From: Toxorhynchites rutilus septentrionalis | Taxonomy: Eukaryota; Arthropoda; Insecta; Diptera; Culicidae | Assembly: GCF_029784135.1 (NCBI RefSeq) | Contig: NC_073745.1 | Span: forward strand, 99,479,333 to 99,543,332 | Direction of reading: 5' to 3' | DNA: 64,000 bases | Shown: in pieces, positions 1 to 9,641 of the stretch | Position numbering within the stretch: the first letter of the stretch is position 1 | How the letters are laid out: every line of letters begins with the position of its first letter | Position numbers and translations under genes: made by a program | Notes under the pieces: model-generated | What the model was told of the DNA's origin: nothing | Database searches by the model: none | The model's input: only the letters and a program-made list of their open reading frames with translations

Positions 1-685
1 TGATAGTGTGGGGAGCCGTTTCCTTTGTTTCATTTTCACCCGAATGAACTCCGAAAAGTATCTTCAATTACTGGAGGACGTTTTGATTGGCCATATTGAG
101 AATAACCTATAACCGCTACCGAGGATGTCGTTTTTTCAGCAGGATTATGCATAGATCCACGTTTCCAAGCAATCGAAGGCATGGTTTGCCGAAAAGGACA
201 TTCCGCTTCTTGAATTACCTGCTGGCAGTCGATTGCAATTCCATAGAGAACCTATGGAGAATCTTGACTGAGATGGTCTATGCAGACGGATGACAATTTG
301 ACAACATTTCCAGTCTCAAGGCAGTAATTCAGGAATGTGGGGCTATAATCAATATGGCAACACTTTAGAAGCTGTCTGACTCGATGCTAAATCGAGTTTT
401 CAAAGTGATCCGGAATGGAGATGGACATACTAAATATTAGCTACCGATTGGACTCGAAATTTGCCGCACAAATTTTCTTTTATTGAAATTTTAGGATGCG
501 GCTACACGATGATTCCACAAATTTGAATTACTTAGAAAACAAAAAGTGAATTATACTTTTTTTTAGAATGAATTCGATGAAAATAAACAATAGTCGTCTT
601 TTACGAGCAAACTGTACAAAGAATTAACTTATTTTTAAAAATATTGAGGTTATATAGGGTGCGGCTAAACGAATGTCTACCACTG
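1..685 (+). pseudogene. Tc3-like (Tc1/mariner, DD34E type) transposon, 3' half, decayed
   Basis: The first ~440 bases encode, across several frameshifts and stops, the C-terminal half of a Tc1/Tc3-type transposase. Recognisable blocks are VWG near the left edge, FFQQD (second catalytic Asp) near 130-150, and SIENLW (catalytic Glu) near 240-260, followed by ILTEMVYADG. Family members use this DDE domain for cut-and-paste transposition at TA. The element ends in a right terminal repeat at about 655-685, reading GCGGCTAAACGAATGTCTAC then CACTG, followed by TA at 686-687. This resembles Tc3-type ends of the form CAGTGGTAGACATTCG. The 5' half lies outside the window. The ORF is broken, so this is a dead copy. 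Confidence 0.8.
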
Positions 686-692
686 TAGTCTG

Positions 693-1864
693 TGAGAATA
701 ACAGAGGATACTCGAAAACACTCAGCGCTCCAAACTGTCGCCAAAACTTTTTCTCTGTCTGCCGATAGCGTTTTTCGATGTCTACCAGAGATTTTGAAGC
801 AAATGTAACAGCTCTACTGTACCAGTATAGGAGTTTGGCTCGTTTAAACTTATGTAACTGAGCCTGTAAAAATAAACGATTTAATAAAAAAAAAACTGTA
901 CCAGTATGCAACAATGTTGCACTCAGTCCTGTAGCACTAGAATCAACCCTTACTGTCGATCTATGCTGTTTATTAGAATAAACCCAAGCTCAAGATGTCA
1001 TTGATCGCCAGCTTAATACTGAATCACTTCAATGGTATCCTAGTTCCAGCTTCTGGTGAACTGGTTCTTCATGCGGTATCGCAATTCGTCGAATGGGTTG
1101 GAATGCCGACTTTACATTCGTGTTCGCATGGATCTGAACTAGTAGTTATATATTTGATCTTAGAGAATGGTGTCGTTCGTGTGTAATTCTGTAAACATCC
1201 GAACAATATGTTTTACAATATCTGCATCAACAACACCAACAAATATTGAAAGTTATTGTCAAAATATATGCTCTGTTGAAAATAAGCCGATCTGTTTCCC
1301 ACAGTAACGTCTGCTATGAACGTACTTGCGTCAGTTTCGCAGCCTTTAAGAATTTTAGAACTACATTTTGTACATTTCCGTATAATGGTCTTTAGGGAAA
1401 GTGAAATCAAATTAAAAAATGTTTTCTTTTTCAAGTGGCAGCATCTGCTATAACTTCGCGTAGCACAAATTTCACGAAAAGAACAACATTTGAAAACCCC
1501 TGCCCTACTGAATGTGGAATTGATTTTACACCTGATCCTTGGAACGTCGACGGAAGAATCAACAAGCGGTTTTTGTTGCAAAGCTTCTGAATGCTGAGGT
1601 CGCTTGCTCGAGGATCATCTCGTTGCTGGATATCCGAGTGCCATCGAGGCCATTACGAACTAGAACGATGCTTCAACCACGATGTCATCGAACGGCCTTC
1701 GGGTACAATGAACCACTCACAGCTATGGTTCGTATGTTTACGACTGTTGAAGATCTATTTGAATTTGGAGAATCTTCTGCTCAATTTCTCGCACCGGTTA
1801 GGAATATTCGGAGTTTATAATTTTAAGTAGTTTCATGTAGACAATAGTCCGATGATTAAAAGTA
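693..1864. other. Interval without a recognised gene
   Basis: Several short overlapping ORFs on both strands have no conserved motif and poor composition. I see no splice-supported exon, no terminal repeat and no RNA gene. Confidence 0.5.
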
Positions 1865-1893
1865 AATAATAATAATAATAATAATAATAATAA
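1865..1893. repeat. (AAT)n microsatellite
   Basis: About nine AAT units in a row. An imperfect low-complexity stretch built on TTGG and GGTAGTTGGTAG follows at about 1900-1975. Confidence 0.95.
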
Positions 1894-2022
1894 TCCTTGG
1901 ATAACCAGTTGCTGGATAGCTGGTCGTTGGATAGATGGTAGTTGGTAGTTGGTAGTAGCAACAAGTCAGGTTGAACATCGTAAAATTGTATGGTGACGCT
2001 TTTGATCTGAATTATTCCTGTT

Positions 2023-2502
2023 TCAGATCAAAAGTGATTTTGTACCACTCAACGCTCGTTCGACTTCCCTTTTAAATCTTGTTGGAGGATCCGTCGACGC
2101 AGTTTCATGGATGTACAACTTTAGATGATTACATCTGTTAAAAATATTTGTCAGAACATCTCTGACTACGTCAGAGTATTTTGCGAATCCACAATCTGCA
2201 GACTGTTGATGTAGTCGCAGCATAACATCAGAAAATCGTTCAAGTGCATTTATTGCTACATCGTACCATGGGTTTTCTACCGAAACCAGCTTGTTTCTTC
2301 TTTTGATCGTCTGTATCATGAGCAATATCAATGTGTTTCCAAACAGAATTTCTAGGGAAGCAAAATATTTTGTAAAATTGTTTTGGTCGAAAAGATTCAT
2401 CGATGATTCAAACAAGATACGACAATGGATGTCCCAGTGAATCCCAAGGAAGTGACTTAAGTTCACTTCCCTATCTGAGTTCATTGGAATTCCCATTGTC
2501 AT
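2023..2502 (-). CDS. Unassigned 159-codon ORF, possible exon or retrotransposed fragment
   Basis: An uninterrupted ORF from an ATG at 2502 to a stop at 2023. An in-frame TGA lies eight codons upstream of that ATG, so it is a complete ORF and not an open exon. The product is mixed-charge and looks largely helical, with a short hydrophobic stretch (FGNTLILLMIQT) near residue 55, and it ends in ERALSGTKSLLI. I recognise no family, signal peptide or catalytic motif. The surrounding 2.5-3.1 kb (GC-rich, with a GGCGGCGGCGGC run near 2626-2640) looks less repetitive than most of the window, which is weak support for host sequence. It could equally be chance or an old repeat. Confidence 0.25.
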   Translation of the reverse strand: MTMGIPMNSDREVNLSHFLGIHWDIHCRILFESSMNLFDQNNFTKYFASLEILFGNTLILLMIQTIKRRNKLVSVENPWYDVAINALERFSDVMLRLHQQSADCGFAKYSDVVRDVLTNIFNRCNHLKLYIHETASTDPPTRFKREVERALSGTKSLLI

Positions 2503-3152
2503 CCAAATCCACGGACGAACAGTCTGTCACGCGACATAAATGATGTGTTGCGTCACATCGGCGGGCTTCCTTCCGGTTTCTTCCCTTTTCTCTTTATTGT
2601 TCGAAAAAACAATCGAGGTGACCAGGCGGCGGCGGCGGCTTTCGCTTCTGGGTCACGGACGGTTTCTACCGTATCATTTTTGCTTTCATTGATGGATGGG
2701 TAACAACACAACTGCGCTTGGAAAACGAACGAACCAAACGGAACTGGCTTCGATCAGCTGTGGCTGCGCGTACGAGACGATGATAAACCGCGAACCCAAC
2801 GAAAATGGGTCTAATCACCCATTTCGACCTTTTTTGGACAGGTTGCATTCGCGCAAGATTAACTGTTCAATCGTGACGCCTACATTTGTATTCTGTATCC
2901 AGCAGACGTGAGGGAGTCGAGTGTTACGCCGGATTTGGAGCAGATTTGGAAAGCGGTAGCCGCGGTTATTCACAGGCGGAGTGATTCGAAATTTGCGGGA
3001 AAATACGCGTATCGATTTCCGAATCAGGGTTGAACAACATTAGGACTCTGGGACAAAAACTAACACTGTCTAGATAATTTCATTGAATCAATGTTGTGGA
3101 ATACGAGACTTGCGTTCAATGAGTTTTTTTAATTACGCATTAGAAAATATAC
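2503..3152. other. Non-repetitive interval, no gene identified
   Basis: Comparatively GC-rich DNA with a short GCG run near 2626-2640. Opposing 60-71-codon ORFs at 2666-2911 are each other's shadows and have no recognisable motif. It could be promoter or UTR of a host gene, but nothing proves it. Confidence 0.4.
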
Positions 3153-3154
3153 TA

Positions 3155-3353
3155 CAGGTCGGACTCGATTATATATAATCGCAATTTCACTTTCAACGTT
3201 AATTTTCGAATCCAATACATAATCGAATCACAAAAAAAGAATTGACATTCATACAATAATGAAAAATTTGTTTTCTTGAGATTCGATTATGTATAAGATT
3301 TGAAAATAATAGTTGAAAAAAATGGTCGACTATATATAATCGAGTCCGACCTG
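3155..3353. mobile_element. 199-bp MITE with pogo/Tigger-type ends
   Basis: The left end CAGGTCGGACTCGAT and the right end ATCGAGTCCGACCTG are perfect inverted copies. TA lies at both flanks (3153-3154 and 3354-3355). The subterminal motif TATATAATCG is repeated inside both ends. There is no coding capacity. The same ends delimit the elements at 33469-34318 and 33469-39398, so this is a family in the window. Assignment to pogo/Tigger rests on the TA target and the ends (TCGATTAT...) and is inferred. Confidence 0.85.
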
Positions 3354-3362
3354 TATATTGTA

Positions 3363-3393
3363 GGTGTACCAGAGTCCTTACTCTGGGTACACC
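3363..3393. other. Short imperfect palindrome
   Basis: GGTGTACCAGAG and CTCTGGGTACACC can pair across a six-base loop with one bulged base. It lies ten bases right of the MITE. It is too short to assign and may be a remnant of another element end. Confidence 0.5.
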
Positions 3394-4357
3394 ATTTTCA
3401 TTACAATTAGTTCCAACACAAGCGCACACTGAATTTGTGTGCGGGAAAATTATTCAATTAAGCTCAGATTTAGATCACACAGCCGTGAGCCAACGCCCAG
3501 TCACCGGCAATTGCTTTCACCGGATCCACCCAACTGTACAACCTGCTGCCGTGCTGCGCTTTTGAACGACGAACCTCGTGGGGACTGTTGGGAAAAAGAT
3601 AATATTACAATCACGCCAGGATTTGTATCACCTTAGCAGCGGGTGGTCTCCGCTCCCTTTTCAACGCCGTCTGTATGGGATTGGATGGTTCTCATCCCCA
3701 GAAGCTTTATCACGCGACCGAATGAATCAGATGTTTTACGTGTTGTTCGCTTTCACTCCATTTGATTATAAAGTTACTTCAACACCCAACCAACCATTTG
3801 GCCGTACCACCCGTCGTCAACTTCCGGCGACGGTGGCAAGGGTTAATCTGGAAAATACGTTTCTGACCGGGTTTGGTCAGCATTGAAACACGACACACGC
3901 ATGTAACGCGTTGTGCTTTGAAGCTAGACGTATTATCATCAATGTCTATTAGCTGAGTGGATGGATAATTAGTTGTGAAAATTGTTTAAAAATTGTCGTG
4001 CTGAGTTGTAGTATCAAAAACGATGAACTGTGCCCATCGCATTACAAAACTCACAAAGTAGATACTTTCAATTGATTCCACACGCCTTGACAGACATCAA
4101 ATTATAGCAATACATCCTTACAAAATTACTCGGGCTAACAGGAAATGACCGGATCGCTAGAACGTCATGGACCTTGGTCGAGGCATTCACCAGAATTATT
4201 AACGAACCTCATCTCAACAGGGTGTCTGAAGACATCGCCAGTTTTATCAATAAAGGCTTTATTCAACATAGTTAGAATGATCCGGTTTTGGTAAAGTACA
4301 TAATGTACAAATTATAATTTGAGCTTAAACTATATCGTGCCAACCAGGAGTACTAAC
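3394..4357. other. Interval without a recognised gene
   Basis: ORFs at 3439-3636 and 3578-3886 overlap in two frames and share no motif I know. No flanking repeats or splice pattern were found. Confidence 0.4.
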
Positions 4358-4430
4358 CAGTGTTGCCACATATTTATCTGTACTGGAAAAATATTTTTCA
4401 TCTGAACATTCTCTTTCAAAAATCTGTGCA
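4358..4430 (+). mobile_element. hAT-type MITE fragment (CAGTGTTGCCAC end)
   Basis: CAGTGTTGCCAC at 4358, followed by ATCTGTACTGG and TTCATCTG, matches one end of the repeat family also seen at 19464-19926, 26173, 47601 and 49129. Only one end is present. Confidence 0.55.
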
Positions 4431-4730
4431 AATATTTGTTGGGGAAATCAGGGTAAAACCGACATCCTAAGGACATATTTGGTGGATCACACTATTGAGG
4501 AAAAGGCGGATTCTTTGGTTGAAGGAGGCCTGGCTATCTACCTCAGGATTTTTGGAATTTTCAAACACTTGGAAATCAAACACAGGAATACTTCTAATTA
4601 ACGGATGGTTTATTCGCGATGCTATACTTATGACAGTTGGATACGGAATCAAAAATATTGTAACGGATCTTCGAAACACTTATTTGTTCGTATGCGTTCG
4701 GTTCTCATGCTTTGGGATTCGGGATTCACA

Positions 4731-5015
4731 CAGTGCATTCAAAAAGTCCCGGGACCATTTTTTAAAACAAAGAAAAAACGAGATAATCAAAAGATTAGAA
4801 ATTAGTTTTCTACATATAGGCCTTCTCTTTCCACAAACATTTTTGAACTTTCGTAGATGTCAGGGTGATACTGTGCTCCGTTCAGCGGTAGCACTCCGGC
4901 GGAGCACACTGCCGTAGTGAAAGGGTTAAACTGCCCAGCCGGTATGGAGTTTATAATACGCGTCCGCAATGTCCGTTGAATGTCTGGAACATTGTCAAAA
5001 CGGTCCGCTTTTATA
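4731..5015 (-). pseudogene. Tc1/mariner-type element, 3' end with transposase C-terminus
   Basis: On the minus strand a reading frame at about 5010-4802 ends in a tail (DIYESSKMFVEREGLYVEN, then stop) that resembles the last residues of mariner-family transposases. About 70 bases further on is a probable terminal repeat, CAGTGCATTCAAAAAGTCCC, beginning at 4731. The rest of the transposase is missing because a second element's end begins at about 5016. Only the C-terminal ~65 residues survive, so assignment to a subfamily is not possible. Confidence 0.5.
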
Positions 5016-5345
5016 ACAGTTCGGCTGAAAAGTTTATAAGGTAACACAGTAATACTATTTTTTTTTTTTGCAAAATTCAATTTTATTATTCAACATAATT
5101 GTCTTCCAGGGTGATACAGCGATTATAGCGATCTTGCAACTTTTCGATACCATTTTTATAGTACTCTCTCGGTTTTTCCTCAAAAAAGGCCTCAGTTACG
5201 GTAATCACTTCATCATCGGTCTTAAATTTCATGCCAGCGAGCATTCTCTTCGGGTTTGCGAACCGAAAATAGTCGCTGGGGCCAGATCTGGAGAATACGG
5301 TAGATGCGGAAGCAATTCGTAGCCCAATTCATACAATTTTGCCAT
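5016..5345 (-). pseudogene. mariner (DD34D-type) C-terminal remnant
   Basis: Reverse-strand translation gives LPYSPDLAP (the last catalytic Asp region of mariner transposases) at about 5290, then after a frameshift FKTDDEVI, EAFFEEKP and LEDNYVE followed by a stop near 5063. The 3' terminal repeat AGTTCGGCTGAAAAGTTTAT at about 5018 has the look of mariner ends. The N-terminal two-thirds is absent. It abuts the 3' end of another Tc1/mariner element, suggesting it inserted there and was then truncated. Confidence 0.75.
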
Positions 5346-5574
5346 TGTTTTCATGGATTTAGGATTTTTCATTTTTTTTTCACAATAACAAAAGTTGCTT
5401 CTCCATAATTATCCATAATTAAAATTGTGACGCGACAAAAAATCGCTGCGTTACTCTTATCAGCCAAAATTAGCTACTGAATCGAGATAGCGGTTTGAAA
5501 TGGCCATGGTAGCTGGCCAGAAGTTGGCGGAAAGTAGAGCAAAGCGCGTTAGAGCAAAAATAGCGCCTCTTACA
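5346..5574. other. AT-rich interval without recognised feature
   Basis: Poly-T runs and no supported ORF. It separates the mariner remnant from the Helitron-like minisatellite. Confidence 0.4.
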
Positions 5575-6353
5575 ATAAAACACAAATTTCCGCTGCCATA
5601 CAAATAAAACACAAATTTCTGCATAACTCGAAAACTTATCAAGCAAATGGAGCCAAATGTGGCAAGTGATGCTTTTAGGGGACAAAAAATGTGTCTATGG
5701 TGAATATACACTTCTCTCTCTTCTCTAAGAGGGGGCTGCCATACAAATGAATTTAAACTCAAGAACTAATCAAGCAAATGAAGCCAAATTTAGCATGTGA
5801 AGGTTTTAGGGGGCAAGAAACGTTTCTATGGTAAATAGACACTTCTCCCCCTCTCTAAGTGGGAGCTGCCATACAGATGAAGCAGGTGGGGGGAGGGGGG
5901 CAAGTAATGGTTTTAGGGGGCAAAAATGTTTCTATGGTGAATATATACTTCTCTCCCTTCTCTAAGAGGGGGCTGCTATTAGGGATTGCATTACCGTGCC
6001 AAAATTTCAATAACCGGTTATTCGGTAATGAAAAATTATTTACCGGTAAACCCGGTAATTACCGATAAAAAAATATTTGAAATAAACCATTTTCTTGAAG
6101 TAACGGCTTTATTGATAATATTAGATTGGGGAATAAGTTATACATTATTTTCTCGATAACTGGGTTTTGTGATTAATATCTCGTGTAATATCGATCATAT
6201 AATTTAAGGTAGAGGATCGTTATTAACGATGACATTTCACACTAAAAAAAACTTTTGCTGTTTTTTGTTTGTTCCTTGCAGTTGTGAGTTACAGGGTGTT
6301 AACAATGGAGGTCAACAAAGAGAAAATTCGATACATTTTACAATTTTGCTTTT

Positions 6354-6854
6354 TTTATCCCTTTGTTTATTTTAGGCTCATTAGCATTTTAGCTGTAACA
6401 GAGCCGAATTTAAATCGTGTACATGTCACATTTTTATCATATCTATAAATTAGCACATTACACAGTTGCCATTTATCGGCGTTAGAGTATTCCCTTCTGT
6501 ACCATTGCATATGGTACACATTTACATAGTAGCCATTTAGGCGTATGAGTTTTTCCTTCTGTTCTTTCATTATACAGTTAAGACCACCGGACAGCGGAGA
6601 CAGTTGGTTAATCATTGTTGAGTTATTTATAGAACAGCAGCCCGATGTGTCTTGCAGAGGGATTGCAGAGCAGTTGTATGGATGAATCAATCTAATTTCG
6701 ACCGTTGATTGATCTCCATCGCTGATGATTGTTGCGTGGACATAGTTATTCTGTAACAACACAAAGTTGGTCAATGAGGGCCCTGAGTTTTGAACTTACG
6801 ATCGATCGCTTACTAAGCGAACGCGCAACCAATGTGGCTACGGAGACCCCCCTT
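6354..6854 (-). mobile_element. 501-bp tRNA-derived SINE with 10-bp target duplication
   Basis: TTTTGCTTTT flanks the insert at 6344-6353 and 6855-6864. Read on the minus strand, the first ~80 bases look like a tRNA gene: an A-box-like TAGCCACATTGGTTG followed by a B-box-like GTTCAAAACTC. The body follows and ends in an A-rich tail (AAAATAAACAAAGGGATAAA). It contains a fortuitous 135-codon ORF (6367-6774, minus) that I do not regard as a gene. It interrupts the N-terminal coding region of the mariner. It is longer than typical mosquito SINEs, so a composite origin is possible. Confidence 0.75.
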
Positions 6855-7323
6855 TTTTGCTTTTATAAACACGAAAATACAAGGCAGGCCGTTGAAATTG
6901 CGATTGGTGTGTATGGTGTCGATACAGCAACAGTAAAATAGGTGCAACTTAATTTATTTTTCAATTTTTTTTAAATTTTGTTTTATGTTTTTCTTTCTAA
7001 TTTTTTTTTTCATTTTTTTTTTCATTTTTATTTTAGTGCAATATACTAAATTGAGATCTCTACTGTCAACAAATGGACCGTTTGAAGCTAGCGATTAACA
7101 AGCGATTAAAACTGGCTAACAGAAGAGGTTATGTGTTCCATCAGGACAACGCAAGGCCACAAATTTCCGAGAGCTAGATTGGGATGTTTTTATGCATCCA
7201 CCATATAGTCCGGACCCGGCACCAACCGATTACCATCTTTTTCTCGCATTGCAAAATTCCCAGAGTGATAAGAAATTTGGATGAAGAGAAGATTGTAAAA
7301 AGATATTGCTAGAGTTTAACGCA

Positions 7324-7495
7324 CTTGCACTGTGATCACGCGTATTCTAGAACTTGCCACTCAGAATGTATTCAAAGCGTGTTATTTGGCATAGAAATCT
7401 CAACTAAGTACTAATAAAAATGACGCAAGTAATACTACGTTGAGACGGCGAAGTTCCTCTAGGAACGTTAGTGCCATTGAAGAAGAAGAAGAAGA
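7324..7495 (+). mobile_element. 5'-truncated SINE tail with (GAA)n end and 12-bp target duplication
   Basis: AGAGTTTAACGC is repeated at 7312-7323 and 7496-7507. The insert contains GAAATCTCAACTAAGTACTA, AACGTTAGTGCCAT and a terminal GAA run. The same 3' region is found in the longer copy at 13556-13848 on the minus strand. It interrupts the mariner C-terminal coding sequence. Confidence 0.8.
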
Positions 7496-7689
7496 AGAGT
7501 TTAACGCCTATAAGGATCATGACCTCTATGATAGAGACATCATGAAGCTACCTTTAGAACGGAAATTTTGCAACAAAACGGTACATATTTGATCCAAATC
7601 GGACAATCAGAAGCATATTCAAAGTAGTTTTGAATTTCACCCAAAAATAATGGATTACTTTCTCCCCAACCTAATGATTAGTTCACAAG

Positions 7690-8350
7690 AAAACGTTTCG
7701 CAAGTTTTTGCTACTTAGTTTGTTGGTTAAAGTAATACTTAGAGACACAAATAATGTTAACTTTGTCGTTTTCTGATCTTAATCGGATCTCATGAACGAA
7801 ATTTCCAGAAGAGAAAAACGCACGTTCATAATTCACTGGCGTTGGGCGTACAGTACGAAAAGCATCGAATAGCATTGTCATGTATTTCTCTGATGCCCTC
7901 TGTTAATACCTTTGATTGCTGCAATCGTCGTTCAAGTTTTCCCTTTGATGCTCAACTATTGTGCAGGTTCTGCATCGTCCAGTGGATTTTGTCCAGCTAC
8001 TGAAATCTGTAGTCACGAACGATTTCAAATGGCTGCTTGATCAATGCAGTCCGTGACGTTTGATAGAAGACGCCGAAGTCATCATTAATTGTGTCATGAT
8101 TATTCATGTACGCGAACAAATCTGTCTATACAAAACGTTTATCCTTCCAATCAGGGCTAGAAGTAGCTGCTTCGAAATTTCTGATGGTTTTCCGATAGCT
8201 CTTCTAACAAAAATTGCAATCCGACGTCAGCTTCATAAAAGGTGCAGTTCTTCCGTCATAGCAAATTAACAGCGACGAGAACTGGTTCGAGGGCACCAAC
8301 TAATTTATTTATCACTGTCTGTTCTTCATCGCTGAAGTTTATCCTGTATC
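7690..8350 (-). pseudogene. hAT transposase remnant
   Basis: Minus-strand translation between about 8340 and 7700 gives, through stops and frameshifts, segments such as SDEEQTVINKLVGALEPVL and FYEADVGLQFLLEEL. These have the spacing of the central helical part of hAT transposases (a helix ending in an Ala-Leu-Glu-Pro-Val-like motif, then an insertion-domain helix). No continuous frame survives. It lies within the hAT ends, in the orientation expected for its own element. Confidence 0.5.
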
Positions 8351-9641
8351 ACGTCTTCAGATCAAGCAGCTCTGAAGCTGAAGCTCGGAGGTTCTAGGAT
8401 CGGGGCAACACTGCAACACTGTGTTTTTTCGATCTTATTTTGATTCTCGAGTAATATTTCGAAGCGGCATAAAGGCAAAAATTATTTATGGTGTAAAAAA
8501 TAAATTACCGAAATTACCGGTTATCAATTGTAAAATTACCGGTAATTCGGTAATGAAAAATGACCCGGTATTACCGGTAAAACCGGTTAACAATCCCTAG
8601 CTGCTATACAAATGAAGCATAAATTTCTGCATAACTCGAGAGCTAATCAAGCAAATGGAACTAAATTTGGCATATGGAGGTTTTAGGGATCGGTAAACAT
8701 TTTTAAGGTGAATCGACACTCCTCTCCCTCTCTAAGGTGGGGTTGCCATACAAATGAAACACAAATTGTTGCATGACAAATCAAGCAAATGGAGCCAAAT
8801 TTGGCATATGTAGGTTTTAGGGGGCAATAATTGTTTCTATGGTGGCTTGACAATTCTATCCCCTCTCTAAAACTAATCAAGCAAAAAAAAAATGTTTCTA
8901 TGGAGGTTTCTCTCAAAGGGAGGAAGGAGAGTTTGGCATTTAGGGATCAATAAATATTTCTATGGAGGTTCGACACTCCTCGCCCTCTCTAAGAGGTGCT
9001 TTGCTTGATTAGTTTTCGAGTTAACTAATCGAGAAAATTGAGCCAAATTGTGTGAGGGTTTAGGGGTCCCATAAAAATATTATACATATTTCAACCAACC
9101 ATATTCCAACGAAACATGACAATTGAAATTTTCAGAAAACTCTGAAGAAAATTTTCTCGAAAAATTTAATTCTCATATATTCTACTATTACATCGTGACA
9201 AACGTTGTTAGTCCATTTGGTGTTTGCGCCAGAAAAATTGATCTTTTTCCGAAAGTGAGAATGGATTTTCTGGTGAAAAAACACACTTCTATATCTCAGA
9301 ACTATATAAATAAAACGGATCGCCAAATGTGTTGTGTAATGTGTAAAAAATGTGTAAGCGCAAAACTCGAGGAATGAATCGTCCGATTTGAGAGGTCTTG
9401 AGAGGTACCGGAGAAATATGTTATTTGCAAGTGATTGAAAAATCTTGAACAATAATTGTGTCTGAAAATAATTTGATATTATAATGACGCGTTTTTGTAG
9501 AAGAACCAGGAAATTTAGAGTAGAAGATTGCGATTGCGATGGGACCCATAAACATTCGCTTAGTGAGATATGGTGAATGTTGAAAGGTATTGATAACAAA
9601 AAATAAATTTTCGGCGGGACGAAGTTTGCCGGGTCAGCTAG

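Larger units (their letters stand above)
6121..7674 (+). mobile_element. mariner element, internally deleted and twice interrupted
   Basis: Terminal repeats TTAGATTGGGGAATAAGT (6121) and its inverted partner CTTTCTCCCCAACCTAA (to 7674) match. A TA precedes the left end; the right flank is TG, probably mutated. The transposase start is at about 6305 (EVNKEKIRYIL). It resumes after a SINE insert at 6865 (EIAIGVYGVDTATVK). The C-terminal catalytic part is at about 7070-7310 (VFHQDNARP, then PPYSPDPAPTDYHLF, the mariner second and third Asp regions), then IMKLPLERK near 7540. The middle ~200 residues are missing. The related copy at 55420-57249 shares the same deletion junction, so this is an internally deleted lineage. 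Confidence 0.85.
5980..8599 (-). mobile_element. hAT transposon with 8-bp target duplication, interrupted
   Basis: The ends TAGGGATTG (5980) and CAATCCCTA (to 8599) are inverted, and GCTGCTAT is duplicated exactly at 5972-5979 and 8600-8607, as expected for hAT elements. The subterminal regions are full of TTACCGGTAA-type motifs at both ends. A decayed minus-strand transposase lies at about 7690-8350. A mariner (6121-7674) is inserted in it. It sits in a Helitron minisatellite, so the order of insertion is readable. Confidence 0.9.
5575..9641 (+). mobile_element. Helitron-like element split by a hAT insertion
   Basis: Two blocks, 5575-5979 and 8608-9641, carry the same ~125-bp tandem unit (motifs TTCTGCATAACTCGA, AATCAAGCAAATGGAGCCAA, GTTTTAGGGG, GTTTCTATGGTGAA, CCATACAAATGAA). 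The right block ends GGGACGAAGTTTGCCGGGTC then AGCTAG and T. This is the CTAG|T terminus expected for Helitrons, and the same terminus recurs at 23969, 24628 and 25148. No Rep/helicase coding is present, so it is non-autonomous. The 5' TC end is not visible on the left. A hAT element (5980-8599) sits inside it. Confidence 0.75.

Noticed and set aside
6367..6774. 135-codon minus ORF as a gene
   Set aside because: It lies wholly within a SINE bounded by a 10-bp target duplication and shows no protein motif.
7690..8350. Assigning a host gene to the minus-strand coding-like segments
   Set aside because: They lie between hAT ends in the right orientation and look like transposase helices.
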